From Clostridia bacterium (GTDB lineage Bacteria; Bacillota_A; Clostridia; Christensenellales; Aristaeellaceae), in assembly GCA_017509065.1 (NCBI GenBank), contig JAFWQM010000076.1, positions 1 through 29,654 of the forward strand: DNA of 29,654 bases. Reading direction: 5' to 3'. Of this stretch, positions 1 through 6,047 are shown one piece after another. The notes under the pieces are model-generated. The model did not search any database, was not told the DNA's origin, and worked only from the letters and a program-made list of their open reading frames with translations. How positions within the stretch are numbered: the first letter of the stretch is position 1; each line of letters begins with the position of its first letter. Both the position numbers and the translations under genes were made by a program.

Positions 1-97
1 CGAGGGGCCGAAACGCCCGGAAAACCTGCCCTTGGGCTGGTTTTCAGCGGAGGGGCCGAAACGCCCGGAAAATCATCCAGTGGATGATTTTCAGTGA
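1..97. repeat. 48-bp tandem repeat with a variable hairpin in each unit
   Basis: Two units with a period of 48 bp begin with an identical 23-bp stretch (2-24 and 50-72, GAGGGGCCGAAACGCC onward). Each continues into a hairpin of different sequence: GAAAACCTGCCC (20-31) pairs with GGGCTGGTTTTC (34-45) with one mismatch, and GAAAATCATCC (68-78) pairs perfectly with GGATGATTTTC (82-92). The array runs off the left edge of the window. The arms differ between units but remain paired, so the fold seems to matter more than the sequence. Function unknown. Confidence 0.7.
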
Positions 98-470
98 AGG
101 CCGGGCGGTAGCCCCGGAAAGGCCGGAAGGCCCTGTCCAGAGCATTTCAGGCGGGAGCGAAGACGACCAGATGAAATTTTCCTACCTTGCGTTTTTCCGC
201 CCGGGAGCAAAGCGACAGGAAAAAACGTAGTGGGACGAACCGCCGAAAGCCGCCAGTGGCGGCAATCCTTTCGGCGGTGAGATCAGCCGAAACGAACAAT
301 GTCCGCATGAATAGCGCCGAGCAACGCGAGGCTGAGGGCGAGCAATCCTTGGATTGCCGCCCGAAACCCGCGCTTCCCGAAGGGAATAGCGCGGGGCGTA
401 AGCGGACTTGCGAAGATTGAGGCTGCGGAATCCCGAAGGGGGGAAGGATTCCCCCTTTCGCGTTACTGCG
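98..470. other. Hairpin-rich noncoding stretch
   Basis: No credible gene lies here: the open frames on both strands have low-complexity, arginine-rich translations and no ribosome-binding site. There is a series of inverted repeats: CCGCCGAAAG (240-249) with CTTTCGGCGG (268-277), GCAATCC (342-348) with GGATTGC (351-357), and GGAATCC (427-433) with GGATTCC (446-452). Two further hairpins around 145-235 share a similar loop motif (CGGGAGC, then A or G, then AAG, then CGAC nearby). It looks like a continuation of the array at 1-97, either a large structured element or remnants of one. Confidence 0.5.
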
Positions 471-522
471 AAGCCGTAGGCTGAGCAGCAACATTGTATT
501 TATGAAAATTTTTCTTTTCCTC

Positions 523-551
523 TTGCCAGCGCGCACAAAGGCGTGTACACT
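523..551 (+). promoter_or_regulatory. Putative sigma-A promoter for the oxidoreductase gene
   Basis: TTGCCA (523-528) and TACACT (546-551) are separated by 17 bp. The -35 box matches consensus at 5 of 6 bases and the -10 at 4 of 6. It lies about 85 bp upstream of the chosen start codon. Confidence 0.4.
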
Positions 552-634
552 GGATGGTGGAAAGGAACAGTGAGGTGTGAGGGATTTTTATCGTTGAATC
601 ATGGACGACAAATAGAATGAAGGAGAAGATAACT

Positions 635-1816
635 ATGGCTGATTATGTTCGTCTCGGAATCATCGGCATCGGCAACCAGGGAAGCGGCTACGCCCGCCAT
701 CTGACCGAAGAAGCGGATTGGTGCCCGGAAATCAAGCTGACCGCGATTGCGGACAAGAATCCCGCCCGGATCGACTGGGCAAAAAAAACTTTGTCCGGTG
801 AAATCGCTTATTTCACCGACGCGATGGACATGCTGGACAGCGGGCTGATCGATGCCTGCGTGGTGTCCATCCCCCATTACGACCATCCAAAATACGTGAT
901 GGAGTGCATGAAGCGCGGCATCCACGTGATGTGCGAAAAACCCGCGGGCGTGTACACCAAACAGGTGCGCGAAATGAACGAGGAAGCCAAAAAGCATCCC
1001 GAGGTCGTGTTCGGCATGATGTTCAACCAGCGCACAAACTGCCTGTATCGCAAGATGCGGGAACTGGTACAGAGCGGCAAGTACGGCCGCGTGCGCCGGG
1101 CCAACTGGCTCATCACCAACTGGTACCGCAGCCAGTTCTACTATGACAGCGGCGACTGGCGCGCCACCTGGAGCGGCGAGGGCGGCGGCGTGCTGCTGAA
1201 CCAGTGCCCCCACCAGCTGGACCTGTGGCAGTGGATTTTAGGCATGCCAAAAAAGGTGCAGGCGTTCATGCGGTACGGCCAGTGGCACGACATTGAAGTC
1301 GAGGACGACGTGACCGCGCTCATGGAATATGAGGACGGACACACCGGCGTGTTCATTACCTCCACCGGCGACCCCCACGGCAGCAACCGCTTTGAAGTGC
1401 AGATGGACGGCGCGCAGATCATCGCCGAAAACGAGAAGCTGTACTTGCGGGAGTTGGATCAGTTGGAGCAGGAATGGACCAAGACCAACACCGCGCCTTT
1501 CGGCACCGTGCCTTACCACGAAATCGAAGTGGAAACAGACGGGCAGAACCCGCAGCACAAAGGCGTGTTCCGTGCCTGGGCCGGGGCCATCCTGCGGGGC
1601 GAACCGCTGGTCGCGGGCGGCGAGGAAGGCATCAATGGACTGACGCTCTCCAACGCCATGCATCTTTCCGCGTTCCTGGGCAAGCCTGTGGAGCTTCCCT
1701 TTGATGAAAATCTGTACTACGACGAGCTGATGAAGCGCGTCGCCACGTCCCGCCGCAAGGAAGGCGGCACGGCTGTGTTCGCCGATACCGCCGGAAGCTA
1801 CGCGGGAACGAAATAA
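635..1816 (+). CDS. Gfo/Idh/MocA family NAD(P)-dependent oxidoreductase
   Basis: This 393-residue cytoplasmic dehydrogenase probably oxidises or reduces a sugar, inositol or sugar-acid substrate. The N-terminal Rossmann fold carries the dinucleotide-binding motif GIIGIGNQG (residues 8-16). The family lysine is in EKPAG (101-105). The C-terminal domain has the substrate-site signature GGGVLLNQCPHQLDL (about 183-197), whose histidine 193 is the usual catalytic residue. I start at the ATG at 635 (MADYV) because GAAGGAG at 619-625 is a Shine-Dalgarno site 9 bp before it; the in-frame ATG at 617 overlaps that site. The gene stands alone between noncoding repeats and convergent genes. The family assignment is firm. 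The substrate cannot be read from sequence, and an inositol or sugar dehydrogenase role is only a family-level guess. Confidence 0.9.
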   Translation: MADYVRLGIIGIGNQGSGYARHLTEEADWCPEIKLTAIADKNPARIDWAKKTLSGEIAYFTDAMDMLDSGLIDACVVSIPHYDHPKYVMECMKRGIHVMCEKPAGVYTKQVREMNEEAKKHPEVVFGMMFNQRTNCLYRKMRELVQSGKYGRVRRANWLITNWYRSQFYYDSGDWRATWSGEGGGVLLNQCPHQLDLWQWILGMPKKVQAFMRYGQWHDIEVEDDVTALMEYEDGHTGVFITSTGDPHGSNRFEVQMDGAQIIAENEKLYLRELDQLEQEWTKTNTAPFGTVPYHEIEVETDGQNPQHKGVFRAWAGAILRGEPLVAGGEEGINGLTLSNAMHLSAFLGKPVELPFDENLYYDELMKRVATSRRKEGGTAVFADTAGSYAGTK

Positions 1817-1836
1817 GGAGATTAATTCATCTCCTT
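1815..1836. terminator. Hairpin between convergent genes
   Basis: AAGGAGAT (1815-1822) and ATCTCCTT (1829-1836) form a perfect 8-bp stem with a 6-nt loop, overlapping the stop codon of the oxidoreductase. Neither side has a strong T-run, so it may be a weak bidirectional terminator or only an mRNA 3' hairpin. Confidence 0.4.
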
Positions 1837-1869
1837 CAATACATCATGGCTTCCGTCGGTTCCGGCTTC

Positions 1870-2286
1870 TTACCTGAACAGCGGCGTTTCTTCCTCACCG
1901 TATACATTGATCACCTTGGGCTGCCAGACGGATTTCGTTTTCATCCGCTTTTCCACCCAGCGCAGGATAAGCCAGCTCAGGCCCATACACACGATGCCGG
2001 TGAGCGCTTTGAAAATATCGTTTTCAAACAGCACGCTGCCCAGAGCCAAGCCGCCCAGCAGCATCAGCACCGGCATCACATATGCCAGCGCCGAGGCTTT
2101 CAGCACCTGCCCTTCCGGCATGTCCACATCGATCCACCGGCCGACCGGCGCATCGCCGGGGATCTTCACAAAGGTCTCCGTCTTCTGCCCGCCGCACGCG
2201 CCGCAATGGGCGCAGGCCTCGGGCCGCTCAAAACATACCTCCAGCACGCCGTTTTCCGCGGCGACCACTTTTCCGCTGCGCAGCAT
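1870..2286 (-). CDS. SoxR-reducing/RseC-like membrane protein
   Basis: This 138-residue protein resembles the RseC/MucC family, small inner-membrane proteins linked to SoxR reduction with the Rnf complex or to envelope stress. A cytoplasmic N-terminal part carries a cysteine cluster (Cys25, Cys28, Cys31; CAHCGAC) typical of the family. Two transmembrane helices follow (about 66-87 and 91-109), then a basic tail. The start is the ATG at 2286, where AGGAGGT lies 9 bp upstream; an in-frame ATG 30 bp earlier has no such site. It lies downstream of spoIIIAH on the same strand, separated by an inverted-repeat element, so co-transcription is uncertain. The cysteine cluster may bind a metal or Fe-S centre, but that is inference. 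No rnf or soxR gene is visible in the window. Confidence 0.75.
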   Translation of the reverse strand: MLRSGKVVAAENGVLEVCFERPEACAHCGACGGQKTETFVKIPGDAPVGRWIDVDMPEGQVLKASALAYVMPVLMLLGGLALGSVLFENDIFKALTGIVCMGLSWLILRWVEKRMKTKSVWQPKVINVYGEEETPLFR

Positions 2287-2329
2287 TGTGATTGTACCTC
2301 CTGTGGAAAATCGCAAAATGTTCAGTGAT

Positions 2330-2422
2330 AGTTCTAAGTTCTAAGCAAAATAGTGTTCAGAATAATATAGAAAACATCGGATCTGGTATCCTACAGGCGC
2401 ACTCGGCTTAGAACTTAGAACT
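2330..2422. repeat. Inverted-repeat element with 7-nt tandem arms (copy 1)
   Basis: A perfect 17-bp inverted repeat, AGTTCTAAGTTCTAAGC (2330-2346) and GCTTAGAACTTAGAACT (2406-2422), flanks a 59-bp interior. Each arm is itself a tandem duplication of the 7-mer AGTTCTA. It lies 26 bp downstream of the spoIIIAH stop. The element at 28021-28103 has the same design and position. It may act as a 3' processing or termination element or be a small mobile repeat. Confidence 0.7.
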
Positions 2423-2447
2423 GAATTATATCACACCTTCCCGCATT

Positions 2448-2918
2448 TTAATAGCCTGTCAATCGAATATTCTCCGCATTCAGCCCCGATATATCCCGGG
2501 AGATTTCCAGAAAAAACGCTGCTTCGTCAGCGTTTATTTGTATTGGAAGAAACACGGTCATACTCCCGTCCCGCGAAACGCAGATGGCGTCGGCATAGCC
2601 GTGGGCCGCCAAAGCGCCTTCCACGGCCAGCTCGATTTCATCGTTCACCGTGATCTCAATTAACTGCTGTTCCGCCATGATTCGGGTTTCTGAATCGGTG
2701 AGCTCACTTTCGGCAAGGGCGGCGAGCAAGGATTGCTCCATGGCGCGGGTTTCCTTCCGCCGTGCGCGATAGATCTCCGCCGGGTGCGGCGCGGCAGTGG
2801 CTTCGGCCACAGTCATCGGAAGCGTCTCGCCGCGCTCCGGTACGCCCTTTAAAAGCGTCAGAACCAGCGCCGCTGCCACGGCGGAGAGCATCAGGATGTT
2901 CAGAATCCGATCCTTCAT
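2448..2918 (-). CDS. spoIIIAH: Stage III sporulation protein AH
   Basis: SpoIIIAH is anchored in the mother-cell membrane. Its extracellular domain forms a ring and binds forespore SpoIIQ, making the channel (Q-AH complex) that supports the forespore after engulfment. The predicted protein has 156 residues, against about 218 in Bacillus subtilis. One transmembrane helix lies at about 5-24 (ILNILMLSAVAAALVLTLL), followed by a charged linker and the conserved ring-building domain (EQQLIEITVNDEIELAVEG, then GYADAICVSRDGSMTVF), which is related to YscJ/FliF proteins. The ATG at 2918 overlaps the spoIIIAG stop codon (ATGA), so translation is probably coupled. It is the last gene of the operon. The linker between helix and ring domain is short compared with Bacillus. 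Confidence 0.88.
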   Translation of the reverse strand: MKDRILNILMLSAVAAALVLTLLKGVPERGETLPMTVAEATAAPHPAEIYRARRKETRAMEQSLLAALAESELTDSETRIMAEQQLIEITVNDEIELAVEGALAAHGYADAICVSRDGSMTVFLPIQINADEAAFFLEISRDISGLNAENIRLTGY

Positions 2919-3280
2919 GGCTTGTCCTCCATCAAAAACACGTCCACCTGATTCGCGTTCAGGCCCAGCAGCGTTTCCGCGGCCCGCAGCAGGTTCAGCC
3001 TCACGGCGAGGTCGCCCGCGCCTTGCGCCACGACCACAGCGCCGACGGGCGTGCGATTTCCGCCCCCAAACGCGGACGCTTCCTGCGCGTAGTATATGCT
3101 CACCCGCACGTCCCCCGCACCGGCGATCTGCCCCAGCGTGGCGCTCACCCGCTGCTCCTCTTCTGTCATGGACGCGGGCTTCGCGCTGCCCGCAGGCCAC
3201 AGCAAAAGCGCCGCCGCGCAGCAGATGAGCGCCAGCATCCACGGCGCGGACTTTATCGTTTTCAGCTTATCCCATCGCAA
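2915..3280 (-). CDS. spoIIIAG: Stage III sporulation protein AG
   Basis: SpoIIIAG forms a large ring in the intermembrane space of the engulfed forespore and is the core of the SpoIIIA channel. The protein has 121 residues (B. subtilis about 229). It has one N-terminal membrane helix (about 14-30) and then the conserved ring domain with the motifs LGQIAGAGDVRVSIYY and VGAVVVAQGAGDLAVRLNLL, ending in LLGLNANQVDVFLM, which matches the end of the family domain. The start is a TTG at 3280 preceded 8 bp upstream by GAGGGG. It overlaps the end of spoIIIAF by 14 bp and the start of spoIIIAH by 4 bp. The insertion that forms the beta-triangle in Bacillus SpoIIIAG appears shortened, judging by length only. 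Confidence 0.88.
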   Translation of the reverse strand: MRWDKLKTIKSAPWMLALICCAAALLLWPAGSAKPASMTEEEQRVSATLGQIAGAGDVRVSIYYAQEASAFGGGNRTPVGAVVVAQGAGDLAVRLNLLRAAETLLGLNANQVDVFLMEDKP

Positions 3281-3422
3281 GATAGATTCCCCTCAACATG
3301 CAAAGCATCATGCAAAGCTCCACCCCGAAGGCGGCGTATCTTGACGCTTCGCCCTCGGGGAGGATGAAGTCCAGCACCAGACGCACGAGGCACAGACCGG
3401 TCAATTGTTTCAAAAAGTCCAT
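3267..3422 (-). CDS. spoIIIAF: Minimal stage III sporulation protein AF (membrane part only)
   Basis: A 51-residue frame fills the spoIIIAF position exactly between spoIIIAE and spoIIIAG. It matches the N-terminal membrane region of SpoIIIAF: MDFLKQLTGLC, a first helix, the LPEGEASRYA turn, and a second helix ending LRGIYLAMG. Bacillus SpoIIIAF has about 206 residues, with a ring-building domain after these helices; here the gene stops directly after helix two. The stop cannot easily be a frameshift, because spoIIIAG starts 14 bp inside this gene and leaves no room for the missing domain. The ATG shares its A with the spoIIIAE stop (TGATG), so translation is coupled. Confidence 0.8.
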   Translation of the reverse strand: MDFLKQLTGLCLVRLVLDFILPEGEASRYAAFGVELCMMLCMLRGIYLAMG

Positions 3423-4558
3423 CACCGCAGCATCACCGTCAGGTTTCCCACCACCAGCATCTGCGCTACCAGCAGCAGGAACATGGCCCCCACTGATAAT
3501 TGAATCACGAACAGCAGCATCAGGATGTCTGAAAAATCCTGTAAGCACGCCCCGCTTCGGGGGTCGGAGAGCGGTTCCAGCAGCGCGGCTCCGGCGCGGT
3601 AAAGCATGGCCGCCGCCAGCGTTTGCAGCATCGGTGCGGCGGCAACGGACAAAAGGAGCAAAAGCCCCGTCAGGCCCAGGGCGTTTTTGATCAGCAACGA
3701 CGCGCCGACCAGCGTGTCCATGGTGTCGGCGAACATGCCGCCCACCACCGGCACGAAATGATCTACCGCGTACTTCGCCGTGCGGATGGACACTCCGTCC
3801 GCCGCCGCAGCGCCCAGGGACTGCAGCGTCGTGACCGAGATGAATACCGTAAAGCCCACGCCCAGCGTCCAGGAAGCGCCGGTTTTGAACAGGGAAGACA
3901 GCCTGCTGATTTTCATGCGCGGGGACAGGTGGCTGAGGATGGCGGTCACCCCCGCTGAAAGCGCCAGGGGCAGCGTCACCGACCGCACCAGCGCCGTCAT
4001 GGTGCCGCTCGCCGCCACCACCGCGGGCTGGAAAAAGGCCGCGCCTGCCGTGCCGCCCACCGCCGCCAGCAGCGTGAGCAGCAGGGGAAAAAGCGCCTGC
4101 ATGAGATCCGCCATCCGGGCGACGGCATCCTGGGCCAGCAGAATGTGCTGGCCCAAGTCCTGCGCCATGCACCCCGCAAGCAGCAGGAAGCAGGCCGCGC
4201 TGAGGGTTTCGCCCAATGCCTCCTTTGCAAAGGAAGCCCGCAGCCGCTGCATGACGCCACAAAAGATGGCCGGTACCATCAGCCGCGCCAACCGCCACGC
4301 GCTGGCTGTCAGGGCGTTCAGGAAGCGGGAAGCCAGGGAACGCAGCAGCGTTTCCGCGTCCATGCGCATGTCGCCCCGGGCCAGGCGCAGGATGAGCGTC
4401 CGGAAGTCCTCGCCCTGGGGGAAGGCTTCCGTGTAGGCGTCCTGCCATTCTTTCAGAGGCAGCGTGTCCAGGGTGTTTTTCAGCGCGTCGCCCAGGCTTT
4501 CGGCGCGGGCGGAAGAGCAGAAGAAAAGCAGCAGCAAAGCAATCGTGATTTTTCTCAT
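3422..4558 (-). CDS. spoIIIAE: Stage III sporulation protein AE
   Basis: SpoIIIAE is the large polytopic membrane protein of the SpoIIIA channel, thought to be the permease-like part in the mother-cell membrane. The predicted protein has 378 residues, close to the family norm of about 400. It starts with a signal peptide (MRKITIALLLLFFCSSARAE) and has many hydrophobic helices from about residue 95 to the end. Family-typical segments include SPRMKISRLSSLFKTGASW, DGVSIRTAKYAVDHFVPVVG and the C-terminal SVGAMFLLLVAQMLVVGNLT. The ATG at 4558 overlaps the spoIIIAD stop as ATGA, which fixes the start; longer in-frame readings run through spoIIIAD. It overlaps spoIIIAF at its 3' end. Confidence 0.93.
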   Translation of the reverse strand: MRKITIALLLLFFCSSARAESLGDALKNTLDTLPLKEWQDAYTEAFPQGEDFRTLILRLARGDMRMDAETLLRSLASRFLNALTASAWRLARLMVPAIFCGVMQRLRASFAKEALGETLSAACFLLLAGCMAQDLGQHILLAQDAVARMADLMQALFPLLLTLLAAVGGTAGAAFFQPAVVAASGTMTALVRSVTLPLALSAGVTAILSHLSPRMKISRLSSLFKTGASWTLGVGFTVFISVTTLQSLGAAAADGVSIRTAKYAVDHFVPVVGGMFADTMDTLVGASLLIKNALGLTGLLLLLSVAAAPMLQTLAAAMLYRAGAALLEPLSDPRSGACLQDFSDILMLLFVIQLSVGAMFLLLVAQMLVVGNLTVMLR

Positions 4559-4944
4559 GGGATTAAGCTCAGCGTCAAATCCCCGATTTCCGTGATGAGC
4601 GGCAGCGTCTGGGCCATGAGCAGCATTTTGCCGCAGAGCGCGGCCTTGCCTGCCAAGCCTTCTTCGCCCGCGTCGCGGCAGGCTTGCACGGCGAATTCTG
4701 TCACATACGCCATGGCTACCAGCTTCAGCAGCAGCGTCACCGTCTGCCTGCCGACGCCCGCCCGCTCGGACAGCGTTTTCAGCATTTCCACTGCCGGGCC
4801 GACGGAAGTGAGCGCGAAAAAAAAGAGCATCAGCCCCGCCGCCATGGCTGCGGCCGCGCCTGCCTGCCGGTGCGCAGCGCGCAGGGTGAAGCTGAGTATC
4901 GCCGCCGCGCACGCGAACCCTGCCATCCGAAGCGCGCCCGTCAT
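4555..4944 (-). CDS. spoIIIAD: Stage III sporulation protein AD
   Basis: A 129-residue integral membrane protein of the SpoIIIA complex (B. subtilis about 133 residues). Four hydrophobic stretches are visible, with the family-typical central segment KTLSERAGVGRQTVTLLLKL followed by AYVTEFAVQACRDAGE, and a C-terminal helix ending in LPLITEIGDLTLSLIP. The ATG at 4944 overlaps the spoIIIAC stop (ATGA), and its own stop overlaps the spoIIIAE start. The precise biochemical role is unknown even in model species; with AC it is proposed to form a membrane base for the channel. Confidence 0.93.
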   Translation of the reverse strand: MTGALRMAGFACAAAILSFTLRAAHRQAGAAAAMAAGLMLFFFALTSVGPAVEMLKTLSERAGVGRQTVTLLLKLVAMAYVTEFAVQACRDAGEEGLAGKAALCGKMLLMAQTLPLITEIGDLTLSLIP

Positions 4945-5138
4945 GGCAGCTGAAACACCGCCTGCACCTGGGAGAGCACCTCACCCGCCAGGCTGACTAC
5001 CATCATCACCACGATCAGGATGCCCGCCACCGCCGCTACCGTGGCGATGTCCTCCCGCCCCGCTTTCGTCAGCGCCTGGCAGATCACCGTCACCAGCAGC
5101 CCCACCCCGGCGATCCTGAGAAGCACTTGGACTTGCAA
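4941..5138 (-). CDS. spoIIIAC: Stage III sporulation protein AC
   Basis: A 65-residue protein of two membrane helices, the normal size for this family (about 68). The segment IAGVGLLVTVICQALTKAGREDIA and the second helix through LIVVMMV match SpoIIIAC. The start is a TTG at 5138 with AAGGAG 8 bp upstream; no ATG is available nearby. Unlike the rest of the operon, which overlaps end to end, the gap to spoIIIAB is 429 bp and is filled by a repeat element. Confidence 0.92.
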   Translation of the reverse strand: MQVQVLLRIAGVGLLVTVICQALTKAGREDIATVAAVAGILIVVMMVVSLAGEVLSQVQAVFQLP

Positions 5139-5170
5139 GATGTGATCTCCTTTCTGTTAGACAAGAGAAA

Positions 5171-5560
5171 CGGCGGGGCGTTGCCCCGCACCCCACCAGG
5201 GGGGTGATCCCCCCTGGACCCGCAATAGCGGAAGCTACAAGTCAGGTGAAGCAGAATTGGTTCCCTCTGTTGCTTGAGAAAAACGAGCAAACAAACGCCG
5301 TTGTGCTTCTAGCCCGGCGTCTGAAAGACGCCAGTCCGGACGCGAAGCGTCCGGGGAAAGCCAGGGATAAATCACCAGTGGAAAGCTCGCTTTCCTCTGG
5401 GATTTTTCCAGGCTTTCTTGGGCCAGAAGCCTCTAACTTTCGTAACCCCAGCGCGGCAGGCGAAAGTTGTTTTCTCTGCCCAACGGGGTAATTTCGCCTA
5501 TTGAAGTCCAGAGGACGAAGTCCTTTGGTCAGGGGTTTGGGGGCGGAAAGCCCCCCCAAA
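5171..5560. repeat. 390-bp mirror-symmetric structured element, copy 1
   Basis: The element lies between spoIIIAB and spoIIIAC. Its ends mirror each other. On the left, a GC hairpin (GCGGGGC 5173-5179 with GCCCCGC 5183-5189) is followed by CCAGGGGGG (5196-5204) pairing with CCCCCCTGG (5209-5217). On the right, CCAGAGGAC (5508-5516) pairs with GTCCTTTGG (5520-5528), followed by a GGGGGC/GCCCCC hairpin. Inside are conserved spacers around AATAGCGGA (left) and TTTCGCCTATTG (right), and a cloverleaf core at 5306-5429. It ends 8 bp from the spoIIIAB stop. Copies 2 and 3 share the whole arrangement. No coding function is supported. Confidence 0.85.
5306..5429. other. Cloverleaf core of repeat copy 1
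   Basis: The outer stem is CTTCTAGCCC (5306-5315) with GGGCCAGAAG (5420-5429), with one mismatch. Inside are a GGCGTCTGAAAGACGCC hairpin, a CCGGACGCGAAGCGTCCGG hairpin, and a long arm in which GAAAGCC pairs with GGCTTTC and the tip CCAGTGGAAAGC pairs with GCTTTCCTCTGG. Total length is 124 nt. Confidence 0.75.
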
Positions 5561-5567
5561 GTATTCC

Positions 5568-6047
5568 TTAACATAACAATATGAACACCGCCGCTCCGCC
5601 GAGCCAGCCGAGGCTGGTATAAAGACGGGCGTTTTTGTCGAGCGCCTCGCGGGAGGCTTTGCGGTAAACAGTCCACTGGCTGCGGGCGTAGGCGAGAGCC
5701 TGGGCCTGCTCCTGGAGGGAGGGGGAAAAGAGGAGGGACAGGCAGTTTTGCAGCGTGTCCAGCTCCGGCGGGAGCAGCGCGTTTTCCCATGGAAGATCAG
5801 AAAGCAGCGCTTCCGTGGACGCGGCGGGCATAGCTTCCAGGCGTCGGCGCAGCTCCAGCAGCGCGGGCATGCCGCCCCGATGAAGCACCTCGGAGAGCGA
5901 CGCGGCGCTGTGAGTAATGGCAGCATCCATGCGCAGCAGAGCGTTTTCCCAGGCTTGCAGGGTTTCTTCACGCCGGTTCAGGCGGTTCGCCGCGCTCAAG
6001 CCCAGGGCGACGCAGGCCCCGGCCCCCAGTATTGCAAGCCCAATCAT
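5568..6047 (-). CDS. spoIIIAB: Stage III sporulation protein AB
   Basis: A 159-residue protein (B. subtilis about 171) with an N-terminal membrane helix (about 3-20), a long helical soluble region, and a second hydrophobic segment at the very C-terminus (LGWLGGAAVFILLC). This is the usual SpoIIIAB layout and resembles the GspF-like fold assigned to the family. It probably pairs with the SpoIIIAA ATPase as the motor platform of the channel. The ATG at 6047 overlaps the spoIIIAA stop as ATGA. The TAA stop at 5568-5570 lies 8 bp from the edge of a 390-bp repeat, and the last residues match a normal family end, so the repeat did not truncate the gene. Confidence 0.9.
   Translation of the reverse strand: MIGLAILGAGACVALGLSAANRLNRREETLQAWENALLRMDAAITHSAASLSEVLHRGGMPALLELRRRLEAMPAASTEALLSDLPWENALLPPELDTLQNCLSLLFSPSLQEQAQALAYARSQWTVYRKASREALDKNARLYTSLGWLGGAAVFILLC

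Noticed and set aside
1..97. CRISPR array
   Set aside because: There are only two units; the variable part is a self-complementary hairpin, not a unique spacer, and no cas genes are present.
147..536. Open reading frames on both strands in the first 500 bp
   Set aside because: They read through hairpins, have arginine/serine-rich low-complexity translations, no ribosome-binding site and no family resemblance.
5171..5560. Short peptides encoded within the 390-bp repeats
   Set aside because: Frames differ between copies and cross the palindromic arms, and changes preserve pairing instead of codons.
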